From: Brucella grignonensis
Lineage (GTDB): Bacteria; Pseudomonadota; Alphaproteobacteria; Rhizobiales; Rhizobiaceae
NCBI RefSeq assembly: GCF_002252505.1
Contig: NZ_NNRL01000164.1
Coordinates: 298,903-362,902, forward strand
DNA: 64,000 nt
Reading direction: 5' to 3'
The translations under genes and the position numbers were made by a program. Below the pieces are notes generated by a model. The model saw nothing but the letters and a program-made list of their open reading frames with translations. It was not told the origin of the DNA and did not search any database. Position 1 is the stretch's first letter. Each line of letters starts with the position of its first letter. Below, one piece after another: positions 9,021 through 18,172 of this stretch.

Positions 9021-9943
9021 TACGACGGTTCCACTCCGGTTGGCGTTGCCGCCAAAGTGCTCTTGTTCTGCTCGCGTTTTTTGCGAACATTTTCTCGATA
9101 AACCATATAGATGCCGCTGCCGACGACAAGAATTGATCCGGCAATTGTATAGGAATCTGGTGCTTCGTTGAAAACAACAGTGCTCAACAGGATCGCCCAA
9201 AGCAGGCTCGAATAGCGAAATGGTGAGACAAACGAGATTTCACCTTCGCGCATGGCCATGATGATGAAGTGATATCCAATCAGCAGAAGCCCGGCAGCCA
9301 AAGCCATAATCAGAACCGGCGCGAGGCCAACGGGCTGCCAGCCGCCCATAGGCTGAATCAGGCCGCCGCCTGTAAGAGCTATGGCACCGGCGGTCAGTGT
9401 GGACAGATAAAGTGTGGGAACATGTGCGGGCACGCGACGGGTCGCGATATCGCGCATAGCCGCGAAACAGACACTGGATAGAAGAATGCCAACGGCAGCA
9501 AGACTTGCTGAACTATCGGTGCCGGGACGAATAATGATTATAACCCCTACAAGGCCTAAGGAGATACACATCCATCGTCGCCAACCGACTTTCTCATTGA
9601 GGAAAAGTACGGCGCCAAGGGTGACGACCAGCGGCGTTGCCTGAAACACGGCTGAACAAAATGCCTGTGAAAGGTGGCCGAGAGAAAAGATATAAGTGAC
9701 GGTCGCCAGCACTTCGCCCAAAACGCGCAACGCCGTCATCAAGTCCATCGACAAATTGCGCAATGCGCCATTGTGCCAAGCGAGCAGGCCTATCGCAATT
9801 GTCGCGAATATCCCGCGGATGAACATATACTGACCGCTGTTCATCTGCGTTAGCAGATATTTTGTCATAGTATCGCCGATGGTGAATGTACCCATGGCGA
9901 GGAGCATAAATATACTTGCACGAAAATTAGCTGACTGCGGCAC
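9020..9943 (-). CDS. EamA-family drug/metabolite exporter
   Basis: A 307-residue inner-membrane protein with ten predicted hydrophobic helices arranged as two EamA repeats (about residues 10-145 and 155-285), as in the DMT superfamily. A basic cytosolic tail follows (ENVRKKREQNK). It is the first gene of a unit that couples to mobA through a TAATG overlap. The family exports diverse metabolites; the substrate is unknown. Co-transcription with mobAB is suggested by spacing but need not mean a shared pathway. Confidence 0.85.
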   Translation of the reverse strand: MPQSANFRASIFMLLAMGTFTIGDTMTKYLLTQMNSGQYMFIRGIFATIAIGLLAWHNGALRNLSMDLMTALRVLGEVLATVTYIFSLGHLSQAFCSAVFQATPLVVTLGAVLFLNEKVGWRRWMCISLGLVGVIIIIRPGTDSSASLAAVGILLSSVCFAAMRDIATRRVPAHVPTLYLSTLTAGAIALTGGGLIQPMGGWQPVGLAPVLIMALAAGLLLIGYHFIIMAMREGEISFVSPFRYSSLLWAILLSTVVFNEAPDSYTIAGSILVVGSGIYMVYRENVRKKREQNKSTLAATPTGVEPS

Positions 9944-10008
9944 GATATGGAATCCGGTTTAGGAATGTATATCGCTATCGCATCAATTGGATTCGGTCCA
10001 ATTTATAC

Positions 10009-10084
10009 TAGTGGATTGAATTTGACGTTTGGATTCCGACTGACACAAATGCTGTTTCAAACGTCAAATTCGAAAAATCCACTA
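10009..10084. repeat. Imperfect palindrome, first of a tandem pair
   Basis: Left arm 10009-10030 and right arm 10059-10084 are reverse complements except for a four-base indel (TAGTGGATT-GAATTTGACGTTT against TAGTGGATTTTTCGAATTTGACGTTT). The loop holds GATTCCGAC, which is also present in the adjoining palindrome. Confidence 0.75.
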
Positions 10085-10100
10085 GATTCAAACTCTTGCT

Positions 10101-10171
10101 AGTGGTCTTTTTGATTCCGACATTTGTTTAACGCCTGTATCGAGGGATGCAAATGTCGGAATCAGACCACT
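10101..10171. repeat. Imperfect palindrome, second of a tandem pair
   Basis: Left arm 10101-10126 (AGTGGTC...GATTCCGACATTTG) pairs with 10150-10171, again with a four-base TTTT difference between arms. The same layout and the shared AGTGG and GATTCCGAC blocks mark both palindromes as members of one mobile intergenic repeat family. Confidence 0.75.
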
Positions 10172-10194
10172 TGTTGCAGATGTATTTAAATTAT

Positions 10195-11250
10195 TTATCC
10201 GCCGGTAAGGCTCATGTGGCGTGCAACAGCCGGGCGGTTATGATCTCGGTCAATGATGAAATCATGGCCTTTGGGCTTGCGCGAGATGGCTTCATCAATC
10301 GCATCATTCAATATGGCGTCGCTTTCACTTGCGCGCACTGCGGCGCGCAAATCCGCATCATCATTCTGTCCGAGGCACATATAAAGCATACCGGTACAGG
10401 TCAGTCGCACACGATTGCAGCTTTCACAGAAATTATGCGTGAGAGGTGTAATGAAACCAAGACGTCCACCAGTTTCAGCGATGGTGGCATAACGGGCAGG
10501 GCCGCCGGTGCGGTACGGAATATCGGTCAGCGTAAACTGCTGGCTGAGATCGTCGCGCAGCTGTGAAAGTGGAAGATATTGATCGGTGCGATCAAATTCG
10601 ATTTCACCCATCGGCATGGTTTCGATCAAAGTCATGTCCATGCCGCGGCCATGCGCCCAGCGGATCAGTTCCGGAATTTCGAATTCATTGAAGTTTTTTA
10701 ACGCAACCGCGTTGATTTTAACGCGAATCCCAGCCTTCTGAGCCGCATCGATACCCTCAATAACGCGATCAAGATCACCCCAGCGAGTGATGGTGCGGAA
10801 CTTATCGGGATCGAGTGTGTCCATTGAAACATTGATACGCCGCACACCGCAATCTGCCAGCTCATCCGCATATCGAGCCAGCTGGGAACCATTGGTGGTG
10901 AGCGTCAATTCGTCCAGTGCGTCTGTTTTAAGGTGACGCGACAGCCCACGAATAAGATGCATGATATTCTTGCGGACCAGCGGTTCTCCGCCGGTCAGGC
11001 GCAACTTGCGAACGCCCTTGCCGATGAATGCGCTGCAAATCCGGTCTAGTTCTTCCAGCGTCAGCAGGTCTTTCTTCGGCAGGAAAGTCATGTGTTCCGC
11101 CATACAGTAAGTGCAGCGATAGTCGCAACGATCAGTGACTGAAACGCGCAAATAGGTTACTGCGCGCCCAAACGGATCAATCATTTGTCCGGTGGGAGAA
11201 ACAACAGGCAGTGTTTGAGAACGTTGCATAGAGTAAGCCATTGTTTCCAC
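10195..11250 (-). CDS. moaA: GTP 3',8-cyclase MoaA (molybdenum cofactor, step 1)
   Basis: A 351-residue radical-SAM enzyme that starts molybdopterin synthesis from GTP. The CDYRCTYC motif (residues 38-45) binds the SAM cluster. The second cluster is bound by [15 protein letters not shown] and a later cysteine, and the C-terminal GG tail needed for activity is present (ends LTGG). The GTG at 11250 or the ATG three codons on are both possible starts. The gene lies near mobA/mobB but is separated from them by repeats and the exporter gene, so it is probably its own unit. Confidence 0.95.
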   Translation of the reverse strand: METMAYSMQRSQTLPVVSPTGQMIDPFGRAVTYLRVSVTDRCDYRCTYCMAEHMTFLPKKDLLTLEELDRICSAFIGKGVRKLRLTGGEPLVRKNIMHLIRGLSRHLKTDALDELTLTTNGSQLARYADELADCGVRRINVSMDTLDPDKFRTITRWGDLDRVIEGIDAAQKAGIRVKINAVALKNFNEFEIPELIRWAHGRGMDMTLIETMPMGEIEFDRTDQYLPLSQLRDDLSQQFTLTDIPYRTGGPARYATIAETGGRLGFITPLTHNFCESCNRVRLTCTGMLYMCLGQNDDADLRAAVRASESDAILNDAIDEAISRKPKGHDFIIDRDHNRPAVARHMSLTGG

Positions 11251-11496
11251 ATGCTGCAGAGCCTGCCTGCATCTTAGTCCTAGAGATAGGTTTCGCGAAG
11301 CACTTTGTCCAGTTTACACCTTGATATAGCAGCTTCAAGCAAGAGCACATTAATCGAACAGATCTATCCCTTGGCTCTTCTCATAATGGATAAAGATCAA
11401 TATCTCTTTGATTTGACGCAATTCGAAGCGGCTGATGCAGTATTTACATGCAAGCCGTCATATAATGAAACGCCGCTGGAATGACGGAGAACAAAT

Positions 11497-11859
11497 ATGA
11501 GTGATGTCTGGCCTACCGAACTGCGGGTCTCGAAGGATCGCAAGCTTTTGACGGTGGCTTTTGAAAGCGGTGAACGGTTCCAGCTGACTGCGGAGCTTCT
11601 GCGTGTGTTGTCTCCGTCGGCGGAAGTGCAGGGGCACTCACCAGAGCAGCGCGTGACTGTGGGCGGCAAACGCAATGTCGAAATTATGCGCATGGACCCG
11701 ATTGGTAATTATGCTGTCCGCATTACCTTCGACGATATGCACGACACAGGCCTGTTCTCATGGACCTATCTTCATAAGCTGGGCACCGAGAAAGACGCGC
11801 TTTGGCAAACTTATCTGGATGAGCTCTCAGAAAAAGGGCTGAAACGCGATTCGAGATAA
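11497..11859 (+). CDS. DUF971 / gamma-butyrobetaine hydroxylase N-terminal-like protein
   Basis: A 120-residue single-domain protein of the DUF971 (GBBH-like N-terminal) family: WPTELRVSKDRK at the start, FQLTAELLRVLSPSAE in the middle and the conserved IRITFDDMHDTGLFSWTYL-type end (here AVRITFDDMHDTGLFSWTYL). In other bacteria such proteins occur alone or near Mrp/ApbC-type iron-sulfur genes, but a firm role is not known to me. ATG at 11497; it stands alone between moaA and fumarase, with a terminator directly after it. Confidence 0.85.
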   Translation: MSDVWPTELRVSKDRKLLTVAFESGERFQLTAELLRVLSPSAEVQGHSPEQRVTVGGKRNVEIMRMDPIGNYAVRITFDDMHDTGLFSWTYLHKLGTEKDALWQTYLDELSEKGLKRDSR

Positions 11860-11862
11860 AGA

Positions 11863-11884
11863 AAAGGGCGGTTTCCCGCCCTTT
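11863..11884. terminator. Terminator between DUF971 gene and fumarase gene
   Basis: Nine-base stem AAAGGGCGG/CCGCCCTTT with a four-base loop, followed by ATTTTC. Suits both convergent genes. Confidence 0.75.
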
Positions 11885-11905
11885 ATTTTCAACCAGGCCT
11901 TTATT

Positions 11906-13525
11906 TCAACCGAGATTGAGTTCTTTGAAGAAGTCGTTGCCCTTGTCGTCGATAACGATAAAGGCCGGGAAGTCGACCACTTCAATACGCCAGATGGCTT
12001 CCATGCCGAGTTCTGGATACTCGACCACTTCAACCTTCTTGATACAGTCCTGTGCAAGACGAGCAGCCGGACCGCCGATGGAGCCAAGATAGAAGCCGCC
12101 GTGGGTGCCGCATGCTTCGCGAACCTGACGCGAGCGATTGCCCTTGGCGAGCATCACCATCGAGCCACCAAACGATTGGAACTGATCGACATAGGAATCC
12201 ATGCGACCTGCGGTTGTCGGGCCGAATGAACCCGAAGCATAGCCTGTCGGGGTTTTTGCGGGACCCGCATAATAGATCGGATGGTTTTTGAAATAATCGG
12301 GCATCGCTTCGCCATTTTCCAGACGTTCGCGAATTTTCGCATGTGCGAGATCACGTGCGACAATAATCGACCCGGTCAGCGAGAGCTGCGTCTTTACAGG
12401 GTGCTTTGACAGTTCCTTGAGAATTTCTTCCATCGGCTGATTGAGATCGATCTTGACCACATGCGATGACAGCTTTTCCTCATCAATCTCGGGCATATAT
12501 TGTGCCGGATTGGTTTCAAGCTGCTCAAGGAAGATACCGTCCTTTGTGATCTTTCCTTTGGCCTGACGATCTGCCGAGCAGGAAACGCCAAGCCCGATAG
12601 GCAGCGATGCACCGTGGCGCGGCAAACGGATAACGCGGACATCGTGGCAGAAATATTTGCCGCCAAACTGTGCGCCGACGCCAAGCGACTGTGTCAGTTT
12701 GTGAATTTCGGCTTCCATTTCCAGATCACGGAAAGCATGACCAGTTTCGGAACCTTGCGTTGGCAGACTGTCGAGATAACGCGTCGATGCCAGTTTCACA
12801 GTCTTCAGATTCATTTCAGCGGACGTGCCGCCAATAACGATTGCCAGATGATAGGGCGGGCAGGCCGCTGTGCCGAGGCTGAGGATCTTGTCCTTGAGGA
12901 AGTCGATCATGCGGTCATGCGTCAGCAGCGATGGCGTGCCCTGAAACAGAAAAGTCTTGTTGGCCGAACCGCCGCCCTTAGCTACAAACAGGAACTTATA
13001 GGCGTCTTCGCCTTCTTCATAGATGTCGATCTGAGCAGGCAGATTGTTCTTGGTGTTCTTTTCTTCGAACATCGAAAGGGGGGCAAGCTGCGAATAACGC
13101 AGGTTCTTCTTATTGTATGCATCAAGAACGCCAGCACCCAAAGCATCGGCGTCGCCGCCTTCAGTCCAGACGCGACGGCCTTTCTTACCCATGATGATCG
13201 CAGTGCCAGTGTCCTGACACATCGGCAAAATACCACCGGCGGCGATATTGGCGTTCTTCAGAAGGTCATAGGCGACAAAGCGGTCATTATCGGTGGCTTC
13301 CGGATCTTCCATAATGTTGGCAAGCTGCTGCAGATGCCCCGGGCGCAACAGGTGATTGATATCAGCAAATGCCGCTTCCGAAAGAATGCGCAGGCCATCA
13401 GCATCAACGCTCAGGATTTCCTGTCCCTTGAACGTGTCGACCGACACATGATCCGAGGTCAGTTTGCGATAAGGGGTGTTATCTTCGCCAAGAGGGAAAA
13501 GATCGGCGGCGCTTGCTTCTGCCAT
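11906..13525 (-). CDS. fumA: Class I fumarate hydratase (iron-sulfur, FumA/FumB type)
   Basis: A 539-residue oxygen-sensitive [4Fe-4S] fumarase converting fumarate to malate in the TCA cycle. The N-terminal alpha region carries [12 protein letters not shown] (first cluster cysteine) and [12 protein letters not shown]. The C-terminal beta region carries [15 protein letters not shown] and [28 protein letters not shown]. Alpha and beta parts are fused, as in E. coli FumA. The start at 13525 ([10 protein letters not shown]) is preferred over one ten codons upstream, where the extension looks non-coding. Confidence 0.95.
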   Translation of the reverse strand: MAEASAADLFPLGEDNTPYRKLTSDHVSVDTFKGQEILSVDADGLRILSEAAFADINHLLRPGHLQQLANIMEDPEATDNDRFVAYDLLKNANIAAGGILPMCQDTGTAIIMGKKGRRVWTEGGDADALGAGVLDAYNKKNLRYSQLAPLSMFEEKNTKNNLPAQIDIYEEGEDAYKFLFVAKGGGSANKTFLFQGTPSLLTHDRMIDFLKDKILSLGTAACPPYHLAIVIGGTSAEMNLKTVKLASTRYLDSLPTQGSETGHAFRDLEMEAEIHKLTQSLGVGAQFGGKYFCHDVRVIRLPRHGASLPIGLGVSCSADRQAKGKITKDGIFLEQLETNPAQYMPEIDEEKLSSHVVKIDLNQPMEEILKELSKHPVKTQLSLTGSIIVARDLAHAKIRERLENGEAMPDYFKNHPIYYAGPAKTPTGYASGSFGPTTAGRMDSYVDQFQSFGGSMVMLAKGNRSRQVREACGTHGGFYLGSIGGPAARLAQDCIKKVEVVEYPELGMEAIWRIEVVDFPAFIVIDDKGNDFFKELNLG

Positions 13526-13845
13526 TGTGGTACCTCGCTTGCTTGCCTGCAGCATCTCTTGAGATGCACTCCGTTATTCAGCCCAAAACAAAGTCCGGGC
13601 ATATTCTGCGGGGGCTTTTATCGTGATGGAGGGCGGAATCCACTGCGGCACATTGTTCAGTCGGATACTAAAGCGATAGGCAGTGTGTCCGCGAAGGCAC
13701 TTTTCAAGAAAAATTGATGGAGTTGGGGCCAAAATTACCGGAGGATGTGTTAACGTTAAAAGATTCTATACGACATTCATCAATTCTACGGGCAAAGATT
13801 GAAGCGGATTCGCTTTTTAGCGATTGCATTGAATTGGCGGTTAGA

Positions 13846-15849
13846 ATGCAGTTCTCCAGACATTTGAATCGGGACATTAAAGATAATCGCAAAAGCGGTC
13901 CTTATGTCCGTAATGCGCTTGTTTTCGCTCTGACAGCATCAACGCTGTTCTCGACAACGCAAGCGCAGGCAGCAAACTCATTGCTGGAGTTGTTTCAGCA
14001 GCGCCGCCAGCAGCAAGCTCAGCCTGTTCAACCTCCAGTGCAAGCCGCACCCGCGGCTCCGGAACAGGGGGCTGCGAAAACTGTTTCCGTACCGAGAGCT
14101 GCTGTCCCACCGGCGCAGCGTGTCACGGTCAAGGGACCACAAATCTACAATTATAAACCGGACGCGCTGCTCAAGGTCGATTTCTCGGCTGTTGATATGC
14201 AGGTGACGGCTGCAGTTGATCCGGCTCACGTTGATCCTTTGACATCAGGCATGTCGCCGATCGGCCCTTCTAAAAAAGTTGACGAGACCCAAGGTGAACG
14301 CGCTTTTGACGCGGCATCGGATTACCTCAAAACCGTCGATGTCAAAGCCGAAAAACAGATCGCCGAAGCCATCGTCAGTTTCTACTCGGAAAAGCGCACT
14401 TTCCTCTGGTCATCAGATAACAAGGCGCTCGATAAGGCGCGGAACGTTGCAGCTTTCTTCGCACAAGCTGATGATGATGGCCTGAACCCAGAAGAATATG
14501 CTGTCGCTATTCCGGGTGATCATTTTGATGAAGCAGAGCTGACGGAACGTCAGCAGAAGCTTGCTGATTTTGAAATCCGCATGTCTGCACGCGCTTTGCG
14601 TTATGCCATAGACGCAGGCGAGGGGCGCGTTGTTGCCGACAGGTTGAGTGGGTTCCATGATCTTCCGCGTGGCCGCGTTGATCCAAAGGCTGTGCTGGCG
14701 CGTCTCGCATCGGAAAGCGATCCGGTCGCATATCTCAAAAGTTTCCAACCCAATAATGAGGCTTACGCTTCGTTGAAACGCGAACTGGCAAATACGGAGG
14801 CGCCTGTTGGCGAACCTATTCGCATTTCGCTGGATAAGGCGATCCGCCCCGGCGACACCAACGATCAGCTTGGTAAAGTGGTGGCGCTGATCACGCGACA
14901 TGCACCAGCCAGCTATCTCGAACAGCATCGCGATGTTTTACAGGCTCATGCTGATGCCAGCATCTATGATCCTGAATTGGCAATAGCCATCAAGGACTAT
15001 CAGAAGCTTTCGGGCAGCACGCCAGATGGCATCATCGGCAAGAACACGATTGCAGCACTTCAGGGCGAACAGGATTCGGTCAAACGTGATCGCATTCTCT
15101 ATTCCATGGAGCGTCTGCGCTGGCTGCCGCATGATTTTGGCTCGCGCTATGTGATGGTCAATCAGCCATCTTATCGGGCGGAATATTTCGAAGACGGCAA
15201 AGAAAAGCTGGCCATGAATGTGGTCATTGGTTCGCCGACCCATCAGACCTATTTTTTCTATAACAAGGTCCAGACGGTAGTTTTCAATCCTTCCTGGGGC
15301 GTGCCACGCTCGATCATCCTGAACGAAATGCTCCCCAAGGTCATGCGCGATACCAGTTATCTCGATCGCAATGGCTATGAAGTCTATGTTGGTGGCAAGA
15401 AGGTTTCAGCAAGCGCAGTCAATTGGAGTGCTGTGGCCGCGGGTAAGGCGCATGTTGGTGTCCGTCAGAAGCCAAGCCTTGATAACGCTTTGGGTGAATT
15501 GAAGATTCTGTTCCCCAATGCGCACGATATCTACATGCATGACACGCCGGCGAAATCCTACTTCAGCCGCGACATGCGTGCACTGAGCCATGGCTGTATT
15601 CGTCTGGAGCGTCCACGCGATATGGCAGCAGCCGTTTTGGGTAAGCCAGTCGAAGAGCTGGGCAAATATTTCGGCAAGAACGAGCGCGGCCTCAAAGTCG
15701 CCAACCCTGTTCCGGTTTACATTGCCTATTTCACAGCCTGGCCGGACGCGAACGGTAATGTTCGTTTCTTCAACGATATTTACGACCGTGATTCAGGCCT
15801 GCAGAAAGCGTTCGACAAAACGGCAGAATCTCGATTGGCCGCTCTTTGA
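13846..15849 (+). CDS. L,D-transpeptidase, YcbB-like, periplasmic
   Basis: About 667 residues from ATG 13846; an in-frame TTG at 13714 would add 44 residues that look unlike a signal sequence. A signal peptide ends TTQAQA. A Pro/Gln/Ala-rich linker follows, then a YcbB-type scaffold region, a peptidoglycan-binding module (IAIKDYQKLSGSTPDGIIG) and the catalytic YkuD domain with MHDTPAKSYFSRDMRALSHG and SHGCIRLERP, where Cys is the nucleophile. It would make 3-3 peptidoglycan cross-links or attach proteins to the wall. The family is common in Rhizobiales, whose walls are rich in such links. Monocistronic by position. Confidence 0.9.
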   Translation: MQFSRHLNRDIKDNRKSGPYVRNALVFALTASTLFSTTQAQAANSLLELFQQRRQQQAQPVQPPVQAAPAAPEQGAAKTVSVPRAAVPPAQRVTVKGPQIYNYKPDALLKVDFSAVDMQVTAAVDPAHVDPLTSGMSPIGPSKKVDETQGERAFDAASDYLKTVDVKAEKQIAEAIVSFYSEKRTFLWSSDNKALDKARNVAAFFAQADDDGLNPEEYAVAIPGDHFDEAELTERQQKLADFEIRMSARALRYAIDAGEGRVVADRLSGFHDLPRGRVDPKAVLARLASESDPVAYLKSFQPNNEAYASLKRELANTEAPVGEPIRISLDKAIRPGDTNDQLGKVVALITRHAPASYLEQHRDVLQAHADASIYDPELAIAIKDYQKLSGSTPDGIIGKNTIAALQGEQDSVKRDRILYSMERLRWLPHDFGSRYVMVNQPSYRAEYFEDGKEKLAMNVVIGSPTHQTYFFYNKVQTVVFNPSWGVPRSIILNEMLPKVMRDTSYLDRNGYEVYVGGKKVSASAVNWSAVAAGKAHVGVRQKPSLDNALGELKILFPNAHDIYMHDTPAKSYFSRDMRALSHGCIRLERPRDMAAAVLGKPVEELGKYFGKNERGLKVANPVPVYIAYFTAWPDANGNVRFFNDIYDRDSGLQKAFDKTAESRLAAL

Positions 15850-15896
15850 GCGGTCAGTCCTTATCCGGCTATTGATAAAGTATATCATTGCAAGAA

Positions 15897-15971
15897 TGGT
15901 GGGCGCGACGGGGATTGAACCTGTGACCCCTCGCGTGTGAAGCGAGTACTCTCCCGCTGAGCTAGAGCGCC
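15897..15971 (-). tRNA. tRNA-Val (CAC), acceptor stem appears damaged
   Basis: The reverse strand has a normal anticodon arm (CTCGC-TTCACAC-GCGAG, anticodon CAC), a D-loop AGCGGGA, a TTCAATC T-loop and an encoded CCA (15897-15899). The seven bases before the TA of positions 8-9 are GGCGCTC, which pair poorly with the 3' acceptor strand CGCGCCC (two Watson-Crick pairs and one G-T). The T-stem has an A-C mismatch and the D-stem a G-T. It may be a pseudo-tRNA or a divergent gene. Confidence 0.7.
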
Positions 15972-16016
15972 GGGCGCCCTATTGGGCGCGCAAAGGTCGC
16001 TCTAACGCTTTAAAAT

Positions 16017-16067
16017 TAGAGCATAATCTTACCTTAAACTGATCCAAGTTTAAGGAATTATGCTCTA
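16017..16067. repeat. Palindromic intergenic repeat
   Basis: Outer arms TAGAGCATAAT/ATTATGCTCTA (16017-16027, 16057-16067) and inner arms CTTAAACT/AGTTTAAG (16033-16040, 16047-16054) form a long stem. This style of AGAGCATAAT palindrome is familiar from Brucella and other Rhizobiales genomes. Confidence 0.75.
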
Positions 16068-16126
16068 GGCGCCCTTGGAGCAATTGGCTGCTCGAAAGGT
16101 GGTGTGCGTATACGTGTGCCGCATTA

Positions 16127-16171
16127 GAGCGCATCCCGAAAAGTGCGAAACGGTTTTCGGATAAGATGCAC
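16127..16171. repeat. RIME-like Rhizobiales intergenic repeat
   Basis: GAGCGCATCCCGAAAAGTG...CGGTTTTCGG...GATGCAC; internal arms CCGAAAA and GGTTTTCGG give a hairpin. It resembles the widespread 'CATCCCGAAAAGTG' mosaic elements of Rhizobiales. Confidence 0.65.
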
Positions 16172-16240
16172 TTTAAAAAAATGAAATTAGACGCCGGTTT
16201 GATTTAATCAGACCGGCGCCTAATTATCTGCTCTTCTATT

Positions 16241-16825
16241 TTAGTCCTGAATGTAACAGGCTTTTTTCTGACCGCGCGCAGGATCGCCGAAACTACGGTT
16301 GTCACAGCGGACGCCATCACGGAATACGCGCTCTACATAACGTCCCTTGGCTCCGTAACGCACGACCTTGCGACCATAAAAATCGCAGAAGCCTTTTTCT
16401 TTTGCACATTGCTGCCAGTCGCCGCGACCGCGATCATCGCGCCAGTCATTGCGACGATCATCACGCCAATCATCGCGACGGTTATCGCGCCAATCGTTGC
16501 GACGGTCATCACGCCGGTTTTCATAACGATCACGGACGACAAAAGAGCAGCTTTTTCGTGTGCCAGGTGCTGGATCACCAAAAACCTGATTAGAGCAACG
16601 CACGTTCGGGCCGTCGATGAACTGAGACGTTCCGCGGCCATTTGCGCCGTAGATGACTTCGGTCGGATAAGGAAGCCTGCAAGTTTCATTTTCACCGGCA
16701 CAACGCTGCAATTGTGCTGCTTCCGCTGGAGCGGGAGCAAATGCGTATAAAGATGCAACGAAGGCTGACACGCCTACGATGAGGCTGATTTTATTAGACA
16801 GAAGAGCTGCCATGGCTAACACCAT
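16241..16825 (-). CDS. Secreted protein with two copies of a cysteine domain joined by an Arg/Asp repeat linker
   Basis: About 194 residues from the ATG at 16825 (16813 also possible). After a signal peptide ending APAEAAQ come two related domains of about 58 residues. Both follow the pattern QxCAxExxxC...VxYGAxGR...VRCxNxxFGDPAxGxxKxC, with four Cys each that could form disulfides. A linker of about 35 residues is made of RNDWRDDR-like octapeptides, and the DNA shows matching 24-base repeats at about 16435-16530. Function unknown to me; an exported envelope or DUF3011-like protein is a reasonable guess. No operon partners. Confidence 0.75.
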   Translation of the reverse strand: MVLAMAALLSNKISLIVGVSAFVASLYAFAPAPAEAAQLQRCAGENETCRLPYPTEVIYGANGRGTSQFIDGPNVRCSNQVFGDPAPGTRKSCSFVVRDRYENRRDDRRNDWRDNRRDDWRDDRRNDWRDDRGRGDWQQCAKEKGFCDFYGRKVVRYGAKGRYVERVFRDGVRCDNRSFGDPARGQKKACYIQD

Positions 16826-17029
16826 TGTTTGAATGTCTGATGCGTTCTTATAGAATTTAGTTCTTGAATATAGAATGAACGGCGACCCGCATTTCAACTG
16901 GTCGAAATCTCATGCACGTGAGGTTAATTGAACGCAAATCGTGTAAAAAATCCAGTTAGATAGTTCCCTTTTTGTGTTGAATCCGCAAGAGTGCAGTCTG
17001 ATGTTTCCCGTCAGCAAGGTCGTAAGAAA

Positions 17030-18079
17030 ATGCATGGTGAATACAAAGTCCACGGTGGCAAACTGGTCGTTATCGATCTGGAAGTTCAGGATAACAAACT
17101 GAGCCAGGTTCAGGTCGCAGGCGACTTTTTCCTCGAACCGGCCGAAGCTCTCGATGATATTCGCGATGCACTGAATGGCTTACCAGCGACCGCCTCGGCC
17201 GAGGAGATTGCGGACGCTGTCCGTAAGGGACTTCGTCCTGATGCATTCATGATCGGTTTTAGCCCGGAAGCTGTGGCAATTGCTGTTCGTCGCGCGCTCG
17301 GCGTTGCTCGTACATGGCGCGACTATGAATGGCAGATTATTGATATTCCGCCTCTTACGCCGACAATGCATCTGGCTCTGGACGAAGTTCTGGCGCGCGA
17401 AGTGGCTGCAGGACGCCGTGCGCCGACTTTGCGGTTTTGGGAGTGGGAACGTCCGTCGATCATCATTGGCGCGTTTCAGTCACTGCGCAATGAAGTGGAT
17501 ATGGAAGCAACCAGCGAATTGGGTGTGGAAACCGTGCGTCGCGTAACGGGTGGCGGCGCCATGTTTGTAGAGCCGGGCAACTCGATTACCTATTCGCTCT
17601 ATGCGCCCGGTGATCTGGTCCGCGATATGAGCTTTGCCGATTCCTACGCATTCCTTGATGAATGGGTTCTAAAATCGCTCAATTCGCTTGGAATTGACGC
17701 ATTTTATAAGCCGCTCAACGATATTTCGAGCTCGAAGGGTAAAATTGGCGGAGCGGCCCAGAAGCGGTATTCCGGCGGCACCGTTCTGCATCATGTCACC
17801 ATGGCTTACGATATGGACGCCGAGAAAATGGTGAAAGTTCTGCGCATTGGGCGAGAAAAACTTTCAGATAAGGGTACGGCCAGTGCTGTCAAGCGCGTTG
17901 ATCCTGTGCGCAGCCAGACCGGCTTGCCGCGCCGCGAAGTCATCGACCGCATGACGGAAATGTTCGTATCATTGAATGGCGGCGTGAGCGGATCAATCAC
18001 ACCGGAGGAGTTTGCTGCAGCCGAGCAGCTCGTAGAGGAGAAATTCGCTACTGAGAAGTGGCTGCACCACATTCCTTAA
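17030..18079 (+). CDS. Lipoate-protein ligase A family protein with N-terminal accessory domain
   Basis: About 349 residues from ATG 17030 (a GTG at 16991 would add 13). Residues 1-95 look like the LplA accessory/C-terminal-type domain placed first (HGEYKVHGGKLVVIDLEV). Residues 115-340 form the BPL/LplA/LipB catalytic fold: FWEWERPSIIIGAFQ, ETVRRVTGGGAMFVEPGNSITYS and KIGGAAQKRYSGGTVLHHVT with the catalytic lysine of the KIGG(A)AQ motif. It likely joins lipoate or octanoate to E2 or GcvH domains. This accessory-first domain order is known in archaeal and some bacterial ligases. Other acyl transfer in the same fold cannot be excluded. Confidence 0.82.
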   Translation: MHGEYKVHGGKLVVIDLEVQDNKLSQVQVAGDFFLEPAEALDDIRDALNGLPATASAEEIADAVRKGLRPDAFMIGFSPEAVAIAVRRALGVARTWRDYEWQIIDIPPLTPTMHLALDEVLAREVAAGRRAPTLRFWEWERPSIIIGAFQSLRNEVDMEATSELGVETVRRVTGGGAMFVEPGNSITYSLYAPGDLVRDMSFADSYAFLDEWVLKSLNSLGIDAFYKPLNDISSSKGKIGGAAQKRYSGGTVLHHVTMAYDMDAEKMVKVLRIGREKLSDKGTASAVKRVDPVRSQTGLPRREVIDRMTEMFVSLNGGVSGSITPEEFAAAEQLVEEKFATEKWLHHIP

Positions 18080-18172
18080 GCGAAGAATGGTCTCAACGGC
18101 CATCGCGCCACGTGACAGCGCGGGCAAGCCATGCGATAGGGAGGCCAAGTTATCACAAGGCCTCCCACGCAC

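Noticed and set aside
12500..13717. A 405-codon open frame on the + strand opposite fumarase
   Set aside because: Antisense to a complete, well-conserved fumA; its translation is Cys/Arg/Phe-rich without any family motif.
16400..16530. Short direct repeats that might suggest a CRISPR array
   Set aside because: The repeats are in frame, imperfect and contiguous without spacers; they encode the Arg/Asp linker of a secreted protein.
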